Positions 41,735 to 49,633 of a stretch of DNA of 64,000 nucleotides are shown here, piece after piece. The position numbers and the translations under genes were made by a program. The DNA comes from Photobacterium lutimaris (GTDB lineage: Bacteria; Pseudomonadota; Gammaproteobacteria; Enterobacterales; Vibrionaceae): assembly GCF_003025555.1 (NCBI RefSeq), contig NZ_PYMH01000003.1, positions 62,001-126,000 of the forward strand, given 5' to 3'. Below the pieces are notes generated by a model, which was given only the letters and a program-made list of their open reading frames with translations, was not told where the DNA came from and ran no database searches. Position 1 is the first letter of the stretch; each line of letters starts with the position of its first letter.

Positions 41735-42967
41735 ATGATTTCGGCTATTGCCAACCTCTCCAAAGATGTGCGCCAGTATATGCTGGTTACCTTCAATTAC
41801 TGGAATTTCACCATTACCGATGGCGCATTGCGTATGTTGGTGGTGCTACATTTCCACCAGCTGGGCTACTCTTCGCTTCAAATCGCCTCACTCTTCTTGT
41901 TTTATGAATTTTTTGGGGTGGTTACCAACTTAATTGGCGGTTGGTTAGGGGCGAAGCTGGGTTTGAACCGTACCATGAATATCGGTTTGGCCATGCAGGT
42001 AGGTGCCTTGGTAATGCTTGCGGTTCCGTCTGCCTATTTAACCGTTCCTTGGGTAATGTTGGCTCAAGCCTTGTCAGGTATCGCCAAAGATCTCAATAAA
42101 ATGAGTGCCAAGAGTGCAATTAAGACGCTGGTGCCCGGTGAGCAGCAAGGAGCACTGTACAAATGGATCGCTATTCTGACCGGTTCTAAGAATGCCTTGA
42201 AAGGCGCAGGCTTCTTCATCGGCGGTCTGCTGCTTGCGGTGGTTGGTTTCAAAGGTGCAGTGCTGGCGATGGCGGCAGTACTGACATTGGTACTTATCTT
42301 AAGTCTTGTATCGCTAGAAAAAGACATGGGTAAGGCTAAAAACAAGATCAAGTTTAAGCAGATTTTCTCGAAAAGCTCGAGCATCAATATTCTCTCTGCT
42401 GCCCGTATGTTTTTGTTTGGTGCTAGGGATGTATGGTTTGTTGTCGCACTGCCAATTTACCTAAGTCAGGTCTTTGATTGGGACCATACTATGGTGGGTG
42501 GCTTCTTGGCACTGTGGGTGATTGCCTACGGTTTTGTTCAGGGCATTGCCCCTAAAATTACCGGTAAAGCCAAAGGAACGGTTCCGGACGGTCGCGCTGC
42601 GATGGGGTGGGCAGGGCTGTTAAGCATTATTACCATGGCAGTGGCACTGGGTGTGCAGCTTAACTGGCAGCCGGAACTGACTATTGTTGTGGGTTTACTG
42701 ATATTTGGCGCAGTCTTTGCGATTAATTCTTCACTGCATTCTTATTTGATTGTGAGCTATGCCAAAGATGACGGTGTATCGTTGGATGTCGGCTTCTACT
42801 ACATGGCCAATGCCATGGGCCGCCTGATTGGTACTATACTCTCAGGCTTAATCTATCAAATGGCTGGATTGGCTGCGTGCTTGTGGGTATCCGTTGCCTT
42901 CTTGATAGTGACAACGATTATCTCCATTCGCTTACCGGCTCACCCAGAAGTAAAAGCGAAAGCATAA
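41735..42967 (+). CDS. arsJ: Organoarsenical efflux MFS transporter ArsJ
   Basis: A 410-residue major facilitator with about 11-12 membrane helices. The N-terminus YMLVTFNYWNFTITDGALRM and the cytoplasmic segment KDLNKMSAKSAIKTLVPGEQ are characteristic of ArsJ. It exports 1-arseno-3-phosphoglycerate, which then breaks down outside to arsenate and 3-phosphoglycerate. It follows the partner GAPDH gene and is closed by a terminator. No arsB, acr3 or arsM is seen in the window. Confidence 0.93.
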   Translation: MISAIANLSKDVRQYMLVTFNYWNFTITDGALRMLVVLHFHQLGYSSLQIASLFLFYEFFGVVTNLIGGWLGAKLGLNRTMNIGLAMQVGALVMLAVPSAYLTVPWVMLAQALSGIAKDLNKMSAKSAIKTLVPGEQQGALYKWIAILTGSKNALKGAGFFIGGLLLAVVGFKGAVLAMAAVLTLVLILSLVSLEKDMGKAKNKIKFKQIFSKSSSINILSAARMFLFGARDVWFVVALPIYLSQVFDWDHTMVGGFLALWVIAYGFVQGIAPKITGKAKGTVPDGRAAMGWAGLLSIITMAVALGVQLNWQPELTIVVGLLIFGAVFAINSSLHSYLIVSYAKDDGVSLDVGFYYMANAMGRLIGTILSGLIYQMAGLAACLWVSVAFLIVTTIISIRLPAHPEVKAKA

Positions 42968-42980
42968 TTAGCTAAAACGC

Positions 42981-43013
42981 ATGCAGCCGGCCTACAGAGC
43001 GGGCTGCATTTTT
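42981..43013 (+). terminator. Terminator after arsJ
   Basis: ATGCAGCC-N12-GGCTGCAT followed by TTTT. Confidence 0.8.
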
Positions 43014-43196
43014 AGGGGCATTTAGAAAACAGAGCCACTTATAAATTGCAAATTGCTGGTTGAAAAATGTGACATATTGCAGGGTGTTGATCGAGTTTTA
43101 TCCAGTTGAATCAAAAGACTAAAAAAACGCGTTGACTCATTTCTGTAATCGGTTAAAGTACATCTCGTCTTCAGGGCAAAGCCTAAAAAGACCAAT

Positions 43197-43272
43197 GCGA
43201 CACTAGCTCAGTTGGTAGAGCGCAACCTTGCCAAGGTTGAGGTCACGAGTTCGAACCTCGTGTGTCGCTCCA
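43197..43272 (+). tRNA. tRNA-Gly(GCC)
   Basis: A 76-nt cloverleaf: acceptor GCGACAC/GTGTCGC, anticodon loop CTTGCCAA with anticodon GCC, T-arm GAGTTCGAACCTC and encoded TCCA. Confidence 0.96.
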
Positions 43273-43350
43273 GATATAATACTTACGGCAACAGCGGTAA
43301 GGTAAAGATGGTGTTTAACTTTTCAGTTAGCGCATCGCAAAGAATTGCGT

Positions 43351-43437
43351 GCCCTGGTGGTGGAATTGGTAGACACAAGGGATTTAAAATCCCTCGACGT
43401 TCGCGTTGTGCCGGTTCAAGTCCGGCCCGGGGCACCA
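43351..43437 (+). tRNA. tRNA-Leu(TAA)
   Basis: An 87-nt class II tRNA with a long variable arm, acceptor GCCCTGG/CCGGGGC, anticodon TAA in the loop ATTTAAAAT, T-arm CGGTTCAAGTCCG and encoded ACCA. It follows tRNA-Gly by 78 bp, probably in one transcript. Confidence 0.96.
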
Positions 43438-43447
43438 TCTACATAAG

Positions 43448-43480
43448 AAAGCCTCAGCAGAAATGCTGGGGCTTTTCTTT
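43448..43480 (+). terminator. Terminator of the tRNA-Gly/tRNA-Leu transcript
   Basis: AAAGCC-TCAGCA-GAAA-TGCTGG-GGCTTT hairpin followed by TCTTT. Confidence 0.8.
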
Positions 43481-43598
43481 ATCTAGATCATTCTCTATTT
43501 CCATTAGGTCTTCTTTCCACTACATTGTCTTTCTCGGCTGATGAAACTGTCAGTTGGTATTCGACAATTCCTCGGCGGATACGCCGTTATTTTCCCCA

Positions 43599-43916
43599 TT
43601 AACTTATTGGTACCCACAGATAGACAAAATAGCCAGTTGCTATTAATGCAATCAGCAGTGACAGATATGATTTAACCCAGCACTCCTTGGCTGAAACAGT
43701 CATGTCATTGTCGAATATCTGAGTAAAACGATAACGGCAGTAAAACGTCCCCAATATTGCCGACAGCATTGTGATAACACCTATTGCGGGTAAAACTGTG
43801 ATGTCACTTTGCTGGGTGACTTTGAGGAATAGTAGTCCTAATGCGAATAATACCAGCTGGGTTCTCAGCCAGGACATCGTCGTTCGCTCTGGCTGCAAGC
43901 CCGGATCCCTACTCAA
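43599..43916 (-). CDS. DUF202 membrane protein
   Basis: A 105-residue protein with three hydrophobic segments and the DUF202 start pattern PGLQPERTTMSWLRTQLVLF. It overlaps the preceding DUF202 gene by 4 bp (ATGA), so the two are probably made together. The molecular role of the family is unknown. The pair lies downstream of a Crp/Fnr-family regulator gene on the same strand. Confidence 0.8.
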   Translation of the reverse strand: MSRDPGLQPERTTMSWLRTQLVLFALGLLFLKVTQQSDITVLPAIGVITMLSAILGTFYCRYRFTQIFDNDMTVSAKECWVKSYLSLLIALIATGYFVYLWVPIS

Positions 43917-44284
43917 AGTAGAATAACCAAGATGACGATAATGGTAAGAAATAGCATAACAAGGCTAATGATTTTGAGAAAGCCGGTATATTTCAATTGG
44001 GCATTGGTTCGCATAGCCTTTTCATTCTGCGACCAACGGCGGTATGCAAAAACGGCCAGAAAGCCTGAGCAAAGACACAAAAAGGATGATATCAATACCC
44101 GGACAAGGGGATCGGCAAGGTCGGGGGTAAGCTGATCAATACCGATAGCACCGGCCAGTAGTGCAAGAGCAGTACGTATCCAGGCCAGATAGGTTCGCTC
44201 GTTTGCTAGAGAAAAACGGTAATCTGGCGCTTTCCCTTCGTTGCGCCAAGTCTGTCGGGGGAGTCGTTGTTTGATACGTTTCAT
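43913..44284 (-). CDS. DUF202/YidH-like membrane protein
   Basis: A 123-residue protein resembling E. coli YidH: a basic N-terminus, then DYRFSLANERTYLAWIRTAL and three membrane segments (about 40-60, 72-90 and 102-122). It starts seven bp after the stop of the Crp/Fnr gene and overlaps the next DUF202 gene, so these three form one operon. Paired DUF202 genes (YidG/YidH) occur in E. coli too. Function is unknown. Confidence 0.83.
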   Translation of the reverse strand: MKRIKQRLPRQTWRNEGKAPDYRFSLANERTYLAWIRTALALLAGAIGIDQLTPDLADPLVRVLISSFLCLCSGFLAVFAYRRWSQNEKAMRTNAQLKYTGFLKIISLVMLFLTIIVILVILL

Positions 44285-44291
44285 TGGTTGG

Positions 44292-44915
44292 CTATTTAAT
44301 TAGTAGTGACTTACGGTAGTCTGCCAATTGCTGCAGATTAACAGGTTGTGGCTTTCGACTGTTTTTGTCAAGAATCCCTTTTTCTTTCAGTATTTTGCAA
44401 TACCTTATCACTGTCGTGGTATCTGTACCGCTGTATTCACCAATCTCACGGTAGGTCCAAGGGTATTCAGGGTATGTTTGAAACATATAAAAAATCGTAT
44501 CGAGAATACGTTTTTTGGCACTGAAGGCATTAAATTGCATCAGTCGTTTTTCAGCTTCCCCTAACTCAGAGCAGACTTCTGCCATCAGAAATCGGGCTAA
44601 ACTCGGGGCCGTTGTATCGAGAGATTTGAAATCGTTTACATTTATCCGAACAACAGTGCTGTCTATCATCGCTCTGGCTGTTGACGGGTAGTTTTGCGCA
44701 GTAAATAGAGACCGATAGCCAAAGTAAGAGCCCGGCCCATACACTCTTAGCAGCGACTCTTTCCCATTTTCTGAAACTTGATACAGACCGACTAAACCTT
44801 GTTCTAGATAGTAAAACCCTTTAGCTGGCAGACCATTATGGTAAACGACCTGTTTTTTGCTAACGTCAATGGTTTCTGTTTGATCAGTTAAATGCCTGCG
44901 AATATCAATATCCAT
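44292..44915 (-). CDS. Crp/Fnr family transcriptional regulator
   Basis: A 207-residue regulator with an N-terminal cyclic-nucleotide-type beta-barrel (about residues 15-120; GFYYLEQGLVGLYQVSENGK and RVYGPGSYFGYRSLF) and a C-terminal helix-turn-helix (about 150-190; YREIGEYSGTDTTTVIRYCKIL). It has no FNR-type N-terminal cysteine cluster. It faces a TauE-family permease gene across 165 bp and leads the DUF202 pair. The inverted repeat at 45005-45022 is a candidate target. Confidence 0.87.
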   Translation of the reverse strand: MDIDIRRHLTDQTETIDVSKKQVVYHNGLPAKGFYYLEQGLVGLYQVSENGKESLLRVYGPGSYFGYRSLFTAQNYPSTARAMIDSTVVRINVNDFKSLDTTAPSLARFLMAEVCSELGEAEKRLMQFNAFSAKKRILDTIFYMFQTYPEYPWTYREIGEYSGTDTTTVIRYCKILKEKGILDKNSRKPQPVNLQQLADYRKSLLIK

Positions 44916-45004
44916 TATTAGATTATGCCTGAGAAAGGTTTTAAGAGTACTTTACCTGACAATAAGATAAGCAAATATGATCATCGCCATAAAGTTTACG
45001 TTTG

Positions 45005-45022
45005 TTGATCCCGTAAAATCAA
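45005..45022. promoter_or_regulatory. Inverted repeat in the Crp/Fnr-TauE divergent promoter
   Basis: TTGAT-N8-ATCAA is a perfect 5-bp inverted repeat whose half-sites are those of FNR-like proteins, but with an 8-base rather than 4-base gap. It lies 59 bp before the TauE start. A site for the adjacent regulator is inferred. Confidence 0.4.
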
Positions 45023-45080
45023 TATTAATGAAAACGTTTGCAAGCATTTAATTACAATTGTTTATTGGGGATTGCATTTC

Positions 45081-45896
45081 ATGGAGATGGTAGATCTTTT
45101 CGTGGGTGTACTAGCGACAGAGGCCTTAATGCTAAAAATAGCGTTGGGGAGTATTTTTGGTTTGTGCTTAGGGTTAACCGGGGTCGGCGGGGGAGTGTTG
45201 TTAATCCCTATGCTGCAGCTATTTTGTGGTATGCCTCCTGTACTCGCGGTGGGGACAGCAAGCTTGATATCCGCATTGGTAAAGGTGAATGCATCAATCG
45301 TTCATGTTAAAGCCAAGAATGTATCATGGCGGAAAATTTCAATACTGTTTGCTGGTGCTTTACCCGTAACATTACTGGTGACACAGGTTGTGATTTATTT
45401 TAATGAGCATCCACTGCATCAAGAAACAACACAAACAATGATTACGAGTCTTGTTACGGTTGTGATGATTGGCTCTTTGGTGTCCGTGTTTTATAAATTC
45501 AGAAGCTCGCCAAACACCAATCAAACGTCTTCGGCTGTGAACAACAGCGATAGAAAAGCGTTAGTATCCGGTATGTTTTGTGGATCAATTTTAGGCTCTA
45601 CGGGTGTCGGTGGCGGTGTTTTGTTACTTCCTGTTCTCAACAATGTCTTAAACCTTGATATTAAGAAAGCGATTGGTTCATCGGTGGTATTGGCCCTGTT
45701 CTTATCAGGCTTCGCCGCACTAGGCTATGCCAAAGGAGGGCAGGCGGATGTGTATACCGCAATATGGTTTGTTGTTGGCTCGTTCATCGGCGTTCCTGTT
45801 GCGGCTTCTTTACTCGGCAAGATATCTGAGAAAACAACGTATATTATTACATTGATGGTTATCTTAGTGAGCCTGATGCTTTATACATTGTTTTGA
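45081..45896 (+). CDS. TauE/SafE family sulfite/anion exporter, copy 1
   Basis: A 271-residue membrane protein with about eight helices and the two family glycine motifs: LTGVGGGVLLIPML (about residue 30) and GSTGVGGGVLLLPVL (about residue 173). The family moves sulfite, sulfonates and other anions. It is divergent from a Crp/Fnr-family regulator gene, which may control it. The ATG at 45081 follows GGGG by ten bases; a TTG nine bp upstream is less likely. Substrate is not predictable. Confidence 0.85.
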   Translation: MEMVDLFVGVLATEALMLKIALGSIFGLCLGLTGVGGGVLLIPMLQLFCGMPPVLAVGTASLISALVKVNASIVHVKAKNVSWRKISILFAGALPVTLLVTQVVIYFNEHPLHQETTQTMITSLVTVVMIGSLVSVFYKFRSSPNTNQTSSAVNNSDRKALVSGMFCGSILGSTGVGGGVLLLPVLNNVLNLDIKKAIGSSVVLALFLSGFAALGYAKGGQADVYTAIWFVVGSFIGVPVAASLLGKISEKTTYIITLMVILVSLMLYTLF

Positions 45897-46077
45897 AAAA
45901 TGGGGTCTGTGCACAATATGGAATATCTATCTGATGATTATGGTACGGATATGCAAATGCTTAAGCCTGTTTAGGGAGAAGGGTAATTACGTTTAAATGC
46001 TCCCGTATTCTTTTATCCCTATTAATATGACAGACTGGTAATTAGTCATCGTTAAGGGTTGCTGAATAGGGATAAGA

Positions 46078-46755
46078 ATGAAACGTGTACTAATAACAGG
46101 GGCGACCAGCGGTATTGGTTTCGAGTTAACCAAAACACTTTGCTCAAAAGGGCATATGGTGGTGGCGACAGGGCGAAATAGTGACAAGTTGGCAGAGCTT
46201 TGCAAGCTAACGGGTTGTTATACGATCCAGGCTGATCTGAGTGATTCACAGCAACCCCTTGAACTTTTCACGGAAGCGGTTGAAAAGCTCGGTGGATTGG
46301 ATGTACTGATAAATAATGCCGGGATGAACTCGCGTAAATGTGGAATTGATGAATTCACAGTGGAAGAATTCGACCACCAGTATGCTGTTAATTTGAGAGC
46401 GCCTGCTTTGCTCAGTCGTGAAGCATTGAAGGTGATGAAACTCGCCAAGAGTGGTCAAATCATTAATGTCCTCAGTACTGTCGCCAAGCGTTCAAATGAA
46501 ACAATGAGTGTGTACACAGCGATGAAGCAAGGGTTGGCGGGGTTTAGTGCGATCCTCATGAAAGAGGCACAACCTCATGGCATTAAAGTGACCTCGTTAT
46601 TCCCTGGCGGTACCGATACCAATTTTAGAGAAGTTGACCGCCCTCAATATATGCATCCGAAAAGCGTTGCTGAAACGATTGCGTTGTTATTGGAACTACC
46701 ACAAGACGTCGTTATGCATGAAATGGTATTCAGGCCACCGGTTGAGATAGAGTAA
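46078..46755 (+). CDS. Short-chain dehydrogenase/reductase
   Basis: A 225-residue SDR. The NAD(P)-binding TGATSGIGFEL (residues 7-17), NNAG at about residue 79, catalytic Ser region and YTAMK (about residue 145, the Tyr-x3-Lys pair) are all present. An Arg after the first beta strand (TGRNSDK) suggests NADPH. The substrate is unknown. It stands alone, followed by a terminator at 46771-46802. Confidence 0.88.
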   Translation: MKRVLITGATSGIGFELTKTLCSKGHMVVATGRNSDKLAELCKLTGCYTIQADLSDSQQPLELFTEAVEKLGGLDVLINNAGMNSRKCGIDEFTVEEFDHQYAVNLRAPALLSREALKVMKLAKSGQIINVLSTVAKRSNETMSVYTAMKQGLAGFSAILMKEAQPHGIKVTSLFPGGTDTNFREVDRPQYMHPKSVAETIALLLELPQDVVMHEMVFRPPVEIE

Positions 46756-46770
46756 TAGTGACGAAAAGGA

Positions 46771-46802
46771 AAGCCTCAGCAGAATGACTGAGGCTTTTTT
46801 TT
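46771..46802 (+). terminator. Terminator after the SDR gene
   Basis: AAGCCTCAG-N10-CTGAGGCTT followed by a run of T. Confidence 0.9.
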
Positions 46803-46877
46803 CTGAAATTGCATCCTTTACGAATTCCTAGAGCGCTTAGTGATAAGCTTGCTAAAGGGAAAACGAAAGGGACATCT

Positions 46878-48695
46878 ATGGAATCGTCTAGTCAAACACC
46901 GTCAAGCAGTCACGTTCAAAATGACATGTTAACCCCAAAGGGGCAGCGTAAAAGTCTTCGTGTTTTATTTGAGCTCGTTAAGTTTGTTCAGCCATATCGA
47001 GGACGGGTGCTGGCTGCGCTGGTGGCATTGATCTTCACTGCCTCCTTAACGCTTTCCGTTGGCCATGGTGTGCGTATATTGATTGACGAAGGCTTCTCGC
47101 AACAATCGTCCCAACAACTTGCCAGTGCTATCCAGTTTATTCTTGTTGTCACCGTGCTTATCTCTATTGGCACCTTCTTTCGTTTTTATTTGGTGTCTTC
47201 TGTTGGTGAGCGAGTCAGCGCAGATATTAGGCTTGCGGTGTTCAATCATGTCATCACATTACACCCCAGTTATTTTGAAACCCATGGCAGCGGCGAGATC
47301 ATGTCGCGCCTCACCACGGATACGACGTTGCTACAAAGCATTATAGGTTCGTCTTTTTCGATGGCGATGCGCAGTGCTTTTATGTGTACTGGCGCTATTA
47401 TTATGCTCTTTGCCACCAATATAAAACTGACATTAATCGTATTGGCCTCGGTGCCGTTTGTGCTTGTTCCTATTCTTATCTATGGTCGCCGAGTCAGAGC
47501 ATTGTCGCGCCAGAGCCAAGACTCGATGGCTGACGTAGGGAGCTATGCCGGCGAGGCGATAGAACACATCAAGACGGTGCAAAGTTATAGTCATGAAGAG
47601 CAAGAAAGAGCCTCATTTGCAACTGAAGTTGAAAAGGCATTCGACATCGGCCGCCAGCGGGTGATGCAGCGTGCGATTCTGATCTCTGGTGTGATTGTCA
47701 TTGTTTTCAGTGCGATTGCAGGCATGCTGTGGGTTGGTGGCAGTGATGTCATCCATGGTGTGATGTCGGCGGGAGATTTAGGGGCATTTGTCTTCTATGC
47801 CATTATGGTTGCTTCATCACTGGCTACCATTTCTGAAGTCATGGGCGAGCTTCAACGTGCAGCAGGAGCCACGGAAAGGCTGATAGAACTGCTTCATGTC
47901 GATAGTCATATTGTTGCGCCAAACCAAAGTGCAGTGTCACCTCAGACGTTGTCAGCGGAAGTAGAGTTTGACGATGTGACATTTTGTTATCCCTCAAGGC
48001 CGGATCAGGCAGCGATCAAGCAGTTAACGCTAACAGCTGAAGAGGGGAAAGTGCTTGCGTTGGTTGGACCTTCAGGCGCGGGTAAAACAACCCTGTTCGA
48101 ATTATTGCAGCGCTTTTACGATCCGCAGTCAGGCAAGGTGACATTAGGCGGTATTGATATTCGCCAGTTCGATCCCAGCAAGCTACGTCAACAAATGGCG
48201 TTGGTGCCACAGCAGCCTGCACTGTTTAGCCATAATGTCTTCCACAACATTCGCTACGGCAATCCGCAAGCGACAGATGAGCAAGTGATAGAGGCTGCGA
48301 AAAAAGCCCACGCCCATGACTTTGTCATGAGTTTGCCTGATGGGTACGATAGCTTTCTCGGTGAGCGGGGAGTCAGGTTATCAGGCGGGCAGCGCCAGCG
48401 AATCGCCATTGCTAGGGCGATCTTAAAAGATCCGAAAATCCTATTGCTTGACGAAGCGACCAGCGCACTGGATAGCGAAAGCGAATACCACGTTCAGCAA
48501 GCCTTGGAAGAGCTCATGCGGGGGAGAACGACCCTTATTATTGCACACCGACTTTCGACGATTCAGCACGCTGACCAAATTGCCGTCTTTGAGCAAGGAC
48601 GGTTGGCCGATATCGGCAATCACGCATCATTAATGCAAAGTAGTGAGTTATATCAGCGCCTGGTTGAGCTGCAGTTTAAGCACCTGAGTCACTAG
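46878..48695 (+). CDS. MsbA-like ABC exporter (membrane and ATPase fused)
   Basis: A 605-residue half-transporter. Six membrane helices (about residues 45-330) precede an ATPase domain with Walker A GPSGAGKTTLF (about 393), signature LSGGQRQRIAIARAIL (about 500) and Walker B ILLLDEATSALD. It resembles lipid A/multidrug exporters of the LolCDE-unrelated MsbA group; MsbA itself is usually next to lpxK, which is absent here, so a drug or peptide exporter is more likely. The ATG at 46878 has AAAGGG six bases upstream; an upstream TTG frame is open from 46809. Confidence 0.88.
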   Translation: MESSSQTPSSSHVQNDMLTPKGQRKSLRVLFELVKFVQPYRGRVLAALVALIFTASLTLSVGHGVRILIDEGFSQQSSQQLASAIQFILVVTVLISIGTFFRFYLVSSVGERVSADIRLAVFNHVITLHPSYFETHGSGEIMSRLTTDTTLLQSIIGSSFSMAMRSAFMCTGAIIMLFATNIKLTLIVLASVPFVLVPILIYGRRVRALSRQSQDSMADVGSYAGEAIEHIKTVQSYSHEEQERASFATEVEKAFDIGRQRVMQRAILISGVIVIVFSAIAGMLWVGGSDVIHGVMSAGDLGAFVFYAIMVASSLATISEVMGELQRAAGATERLIELLHVDSHIVAPNQSAVSPQTLSAEVEFDDVTFCYPSRPDQAAIKQLTLTAEEGKVLALVGPSGAGKTTLFELLQRFYDPQSGKVTLGGIDIRQFDPSKLRQQMALVPQQPALFSHNVFHNIRYGNPQATDEQVIEAAKKAHAHDFVMSLPDGYDSFLGERGVRLSGGQRQRIAIARAILKDPKILLLDEATSALDSESEYHVQQALEELMRGRTTLIIAHRLSTIQHADQIAVFEQGRLADIGNHASLMQSSELYQRLVELQFKHLSH

Positions 48696-48894
48696 CACCA
48701 TCGGCATTTTTTGTTCTCATTGCTAACAACTTGACTCAAAGAACGTAATGTCTCGTATTTAGCAAGTTTACTTAAAACTGCCTAGCTAAATTTTGTAGTA
48801 ACAGTTACGAGGAGCCAGCGCTGCTTCTTTGAACTAGACCGATACTACAATCCAGTCTATTTACGATGATCTAACGCTGTGTGTTAACTTTACC

Positions 48895-49323
48895 GTGAAG
48901 CCAGGGCAGGCCTTGTTCTTCCAGGTAGACAATAGGCAGGTTAAGAAAACAGAGCCAGTAGCTTGTTATGATAAACCTATTTATGGCAGTTACTTGAGTC
49001 GTGATGATCTACAGGCGCATACTTATATGCTTGGTGGATACCACGTTGATACTTGTGAAGAAGCAACCGAAGTCTTAGATAAGTATTCTTCATTTGGTAG
49101 TGCTGATCACCTTGCTTCTCGGTTGTTTAGTGCAAAACTGCATGAACAATATGGCTTAAATGGTTGCCAGCAAGCACAAACGGCAATGCAAGAGACACAG
49201 ACCATGCTTGAGCAATCTGGTTATAGCCGTTATGGCTATCAACCAAGTAACTGGAGCCATTGGGATGCCAGTAGACTACTGAATGATCTTGATAAGTATA
49301 TCGCGGGGTATATGTGTCGTTAA
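48895..49323 (+). CDS. Hypothetical protein, start uncertain, possibly 5'-truncated
   Basis: A 142-residue frame from GTG 48895 that I do not recognise. It has no ribosome site, no signal peptide and no ATG upstream; the frame stays open to 48838, where IYDDLTLCVNFTVKPGQALFF reads like continuous protein, so the natural N-terminus may have been lost. The body has four Cys, several Tyr and Trp, and a Gln-rich helix (CQQAQTAMQETQTMLEQSG), ending in NWSHWDASRLLNDLDKYIAG. It could be a remnant of a longer gene. Confidence 0.45.
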   Translation: MKPGQALFFQVDNRQVKKTEPVACYDKPIYGSYLSRDDLQAHTYMLGGYHVDTCEEATEVLDKYSSFGSADHLASRLFSAKLHEQYGLNGCQQAQTAMQETQTMLEQSGYSRYGYQPSNWSHWDASRLLNDLDKYIAGYMCR

Positions 49324-49633
49324 AAAGCAGTGACGAGTGATAATAGATTAAGGTCGAAGTAACTAACTGCTTTGGCCTTTTTCCGAATTTTGACCGTCGT
49401 GAGCTAAATCTCGACTGGATGGTTAAGTCATGGGTTGCTATGTCTGCAATGGAATACGGATATCATTTTGCATGTTATGTAAACGGTTGGTTTTCATTGG
49501 GGTGATGTTAATCAATCTTTTGCTATATCTCTTTTGCGAATCCCTAGGTCTGCTTTTATATCGTGGGGTCATGGGGTAAAGTCCGAATTGGGTGAAATGA
49601 TAGTGTTATTATTAAGCAGGCTGAAAGGTTGTT
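49324..49633. other. Intergenic region before the GGDEF-EAL gene
   Basis: A 310-bp stretch. A weak stem AAGGTC to GGCCTTTTT (about 49351-49382) might terminate the preceding gene. A 28-codon ATG frame occurs near 49420 but has no ribosome site. Nothing else is supported. Confidence 0.45.

Noticed and set aside
43212..43541. 109-codon frame across tRNA-Gly and tRNA-Leu
   Set aside because: It translates two tRNA genes and their terminator; no independent protein features.
45901..45975. Short ATG frame after the TauE gene
   Set aside because: Only about 24 codons, no ribosome site and no notable composition.
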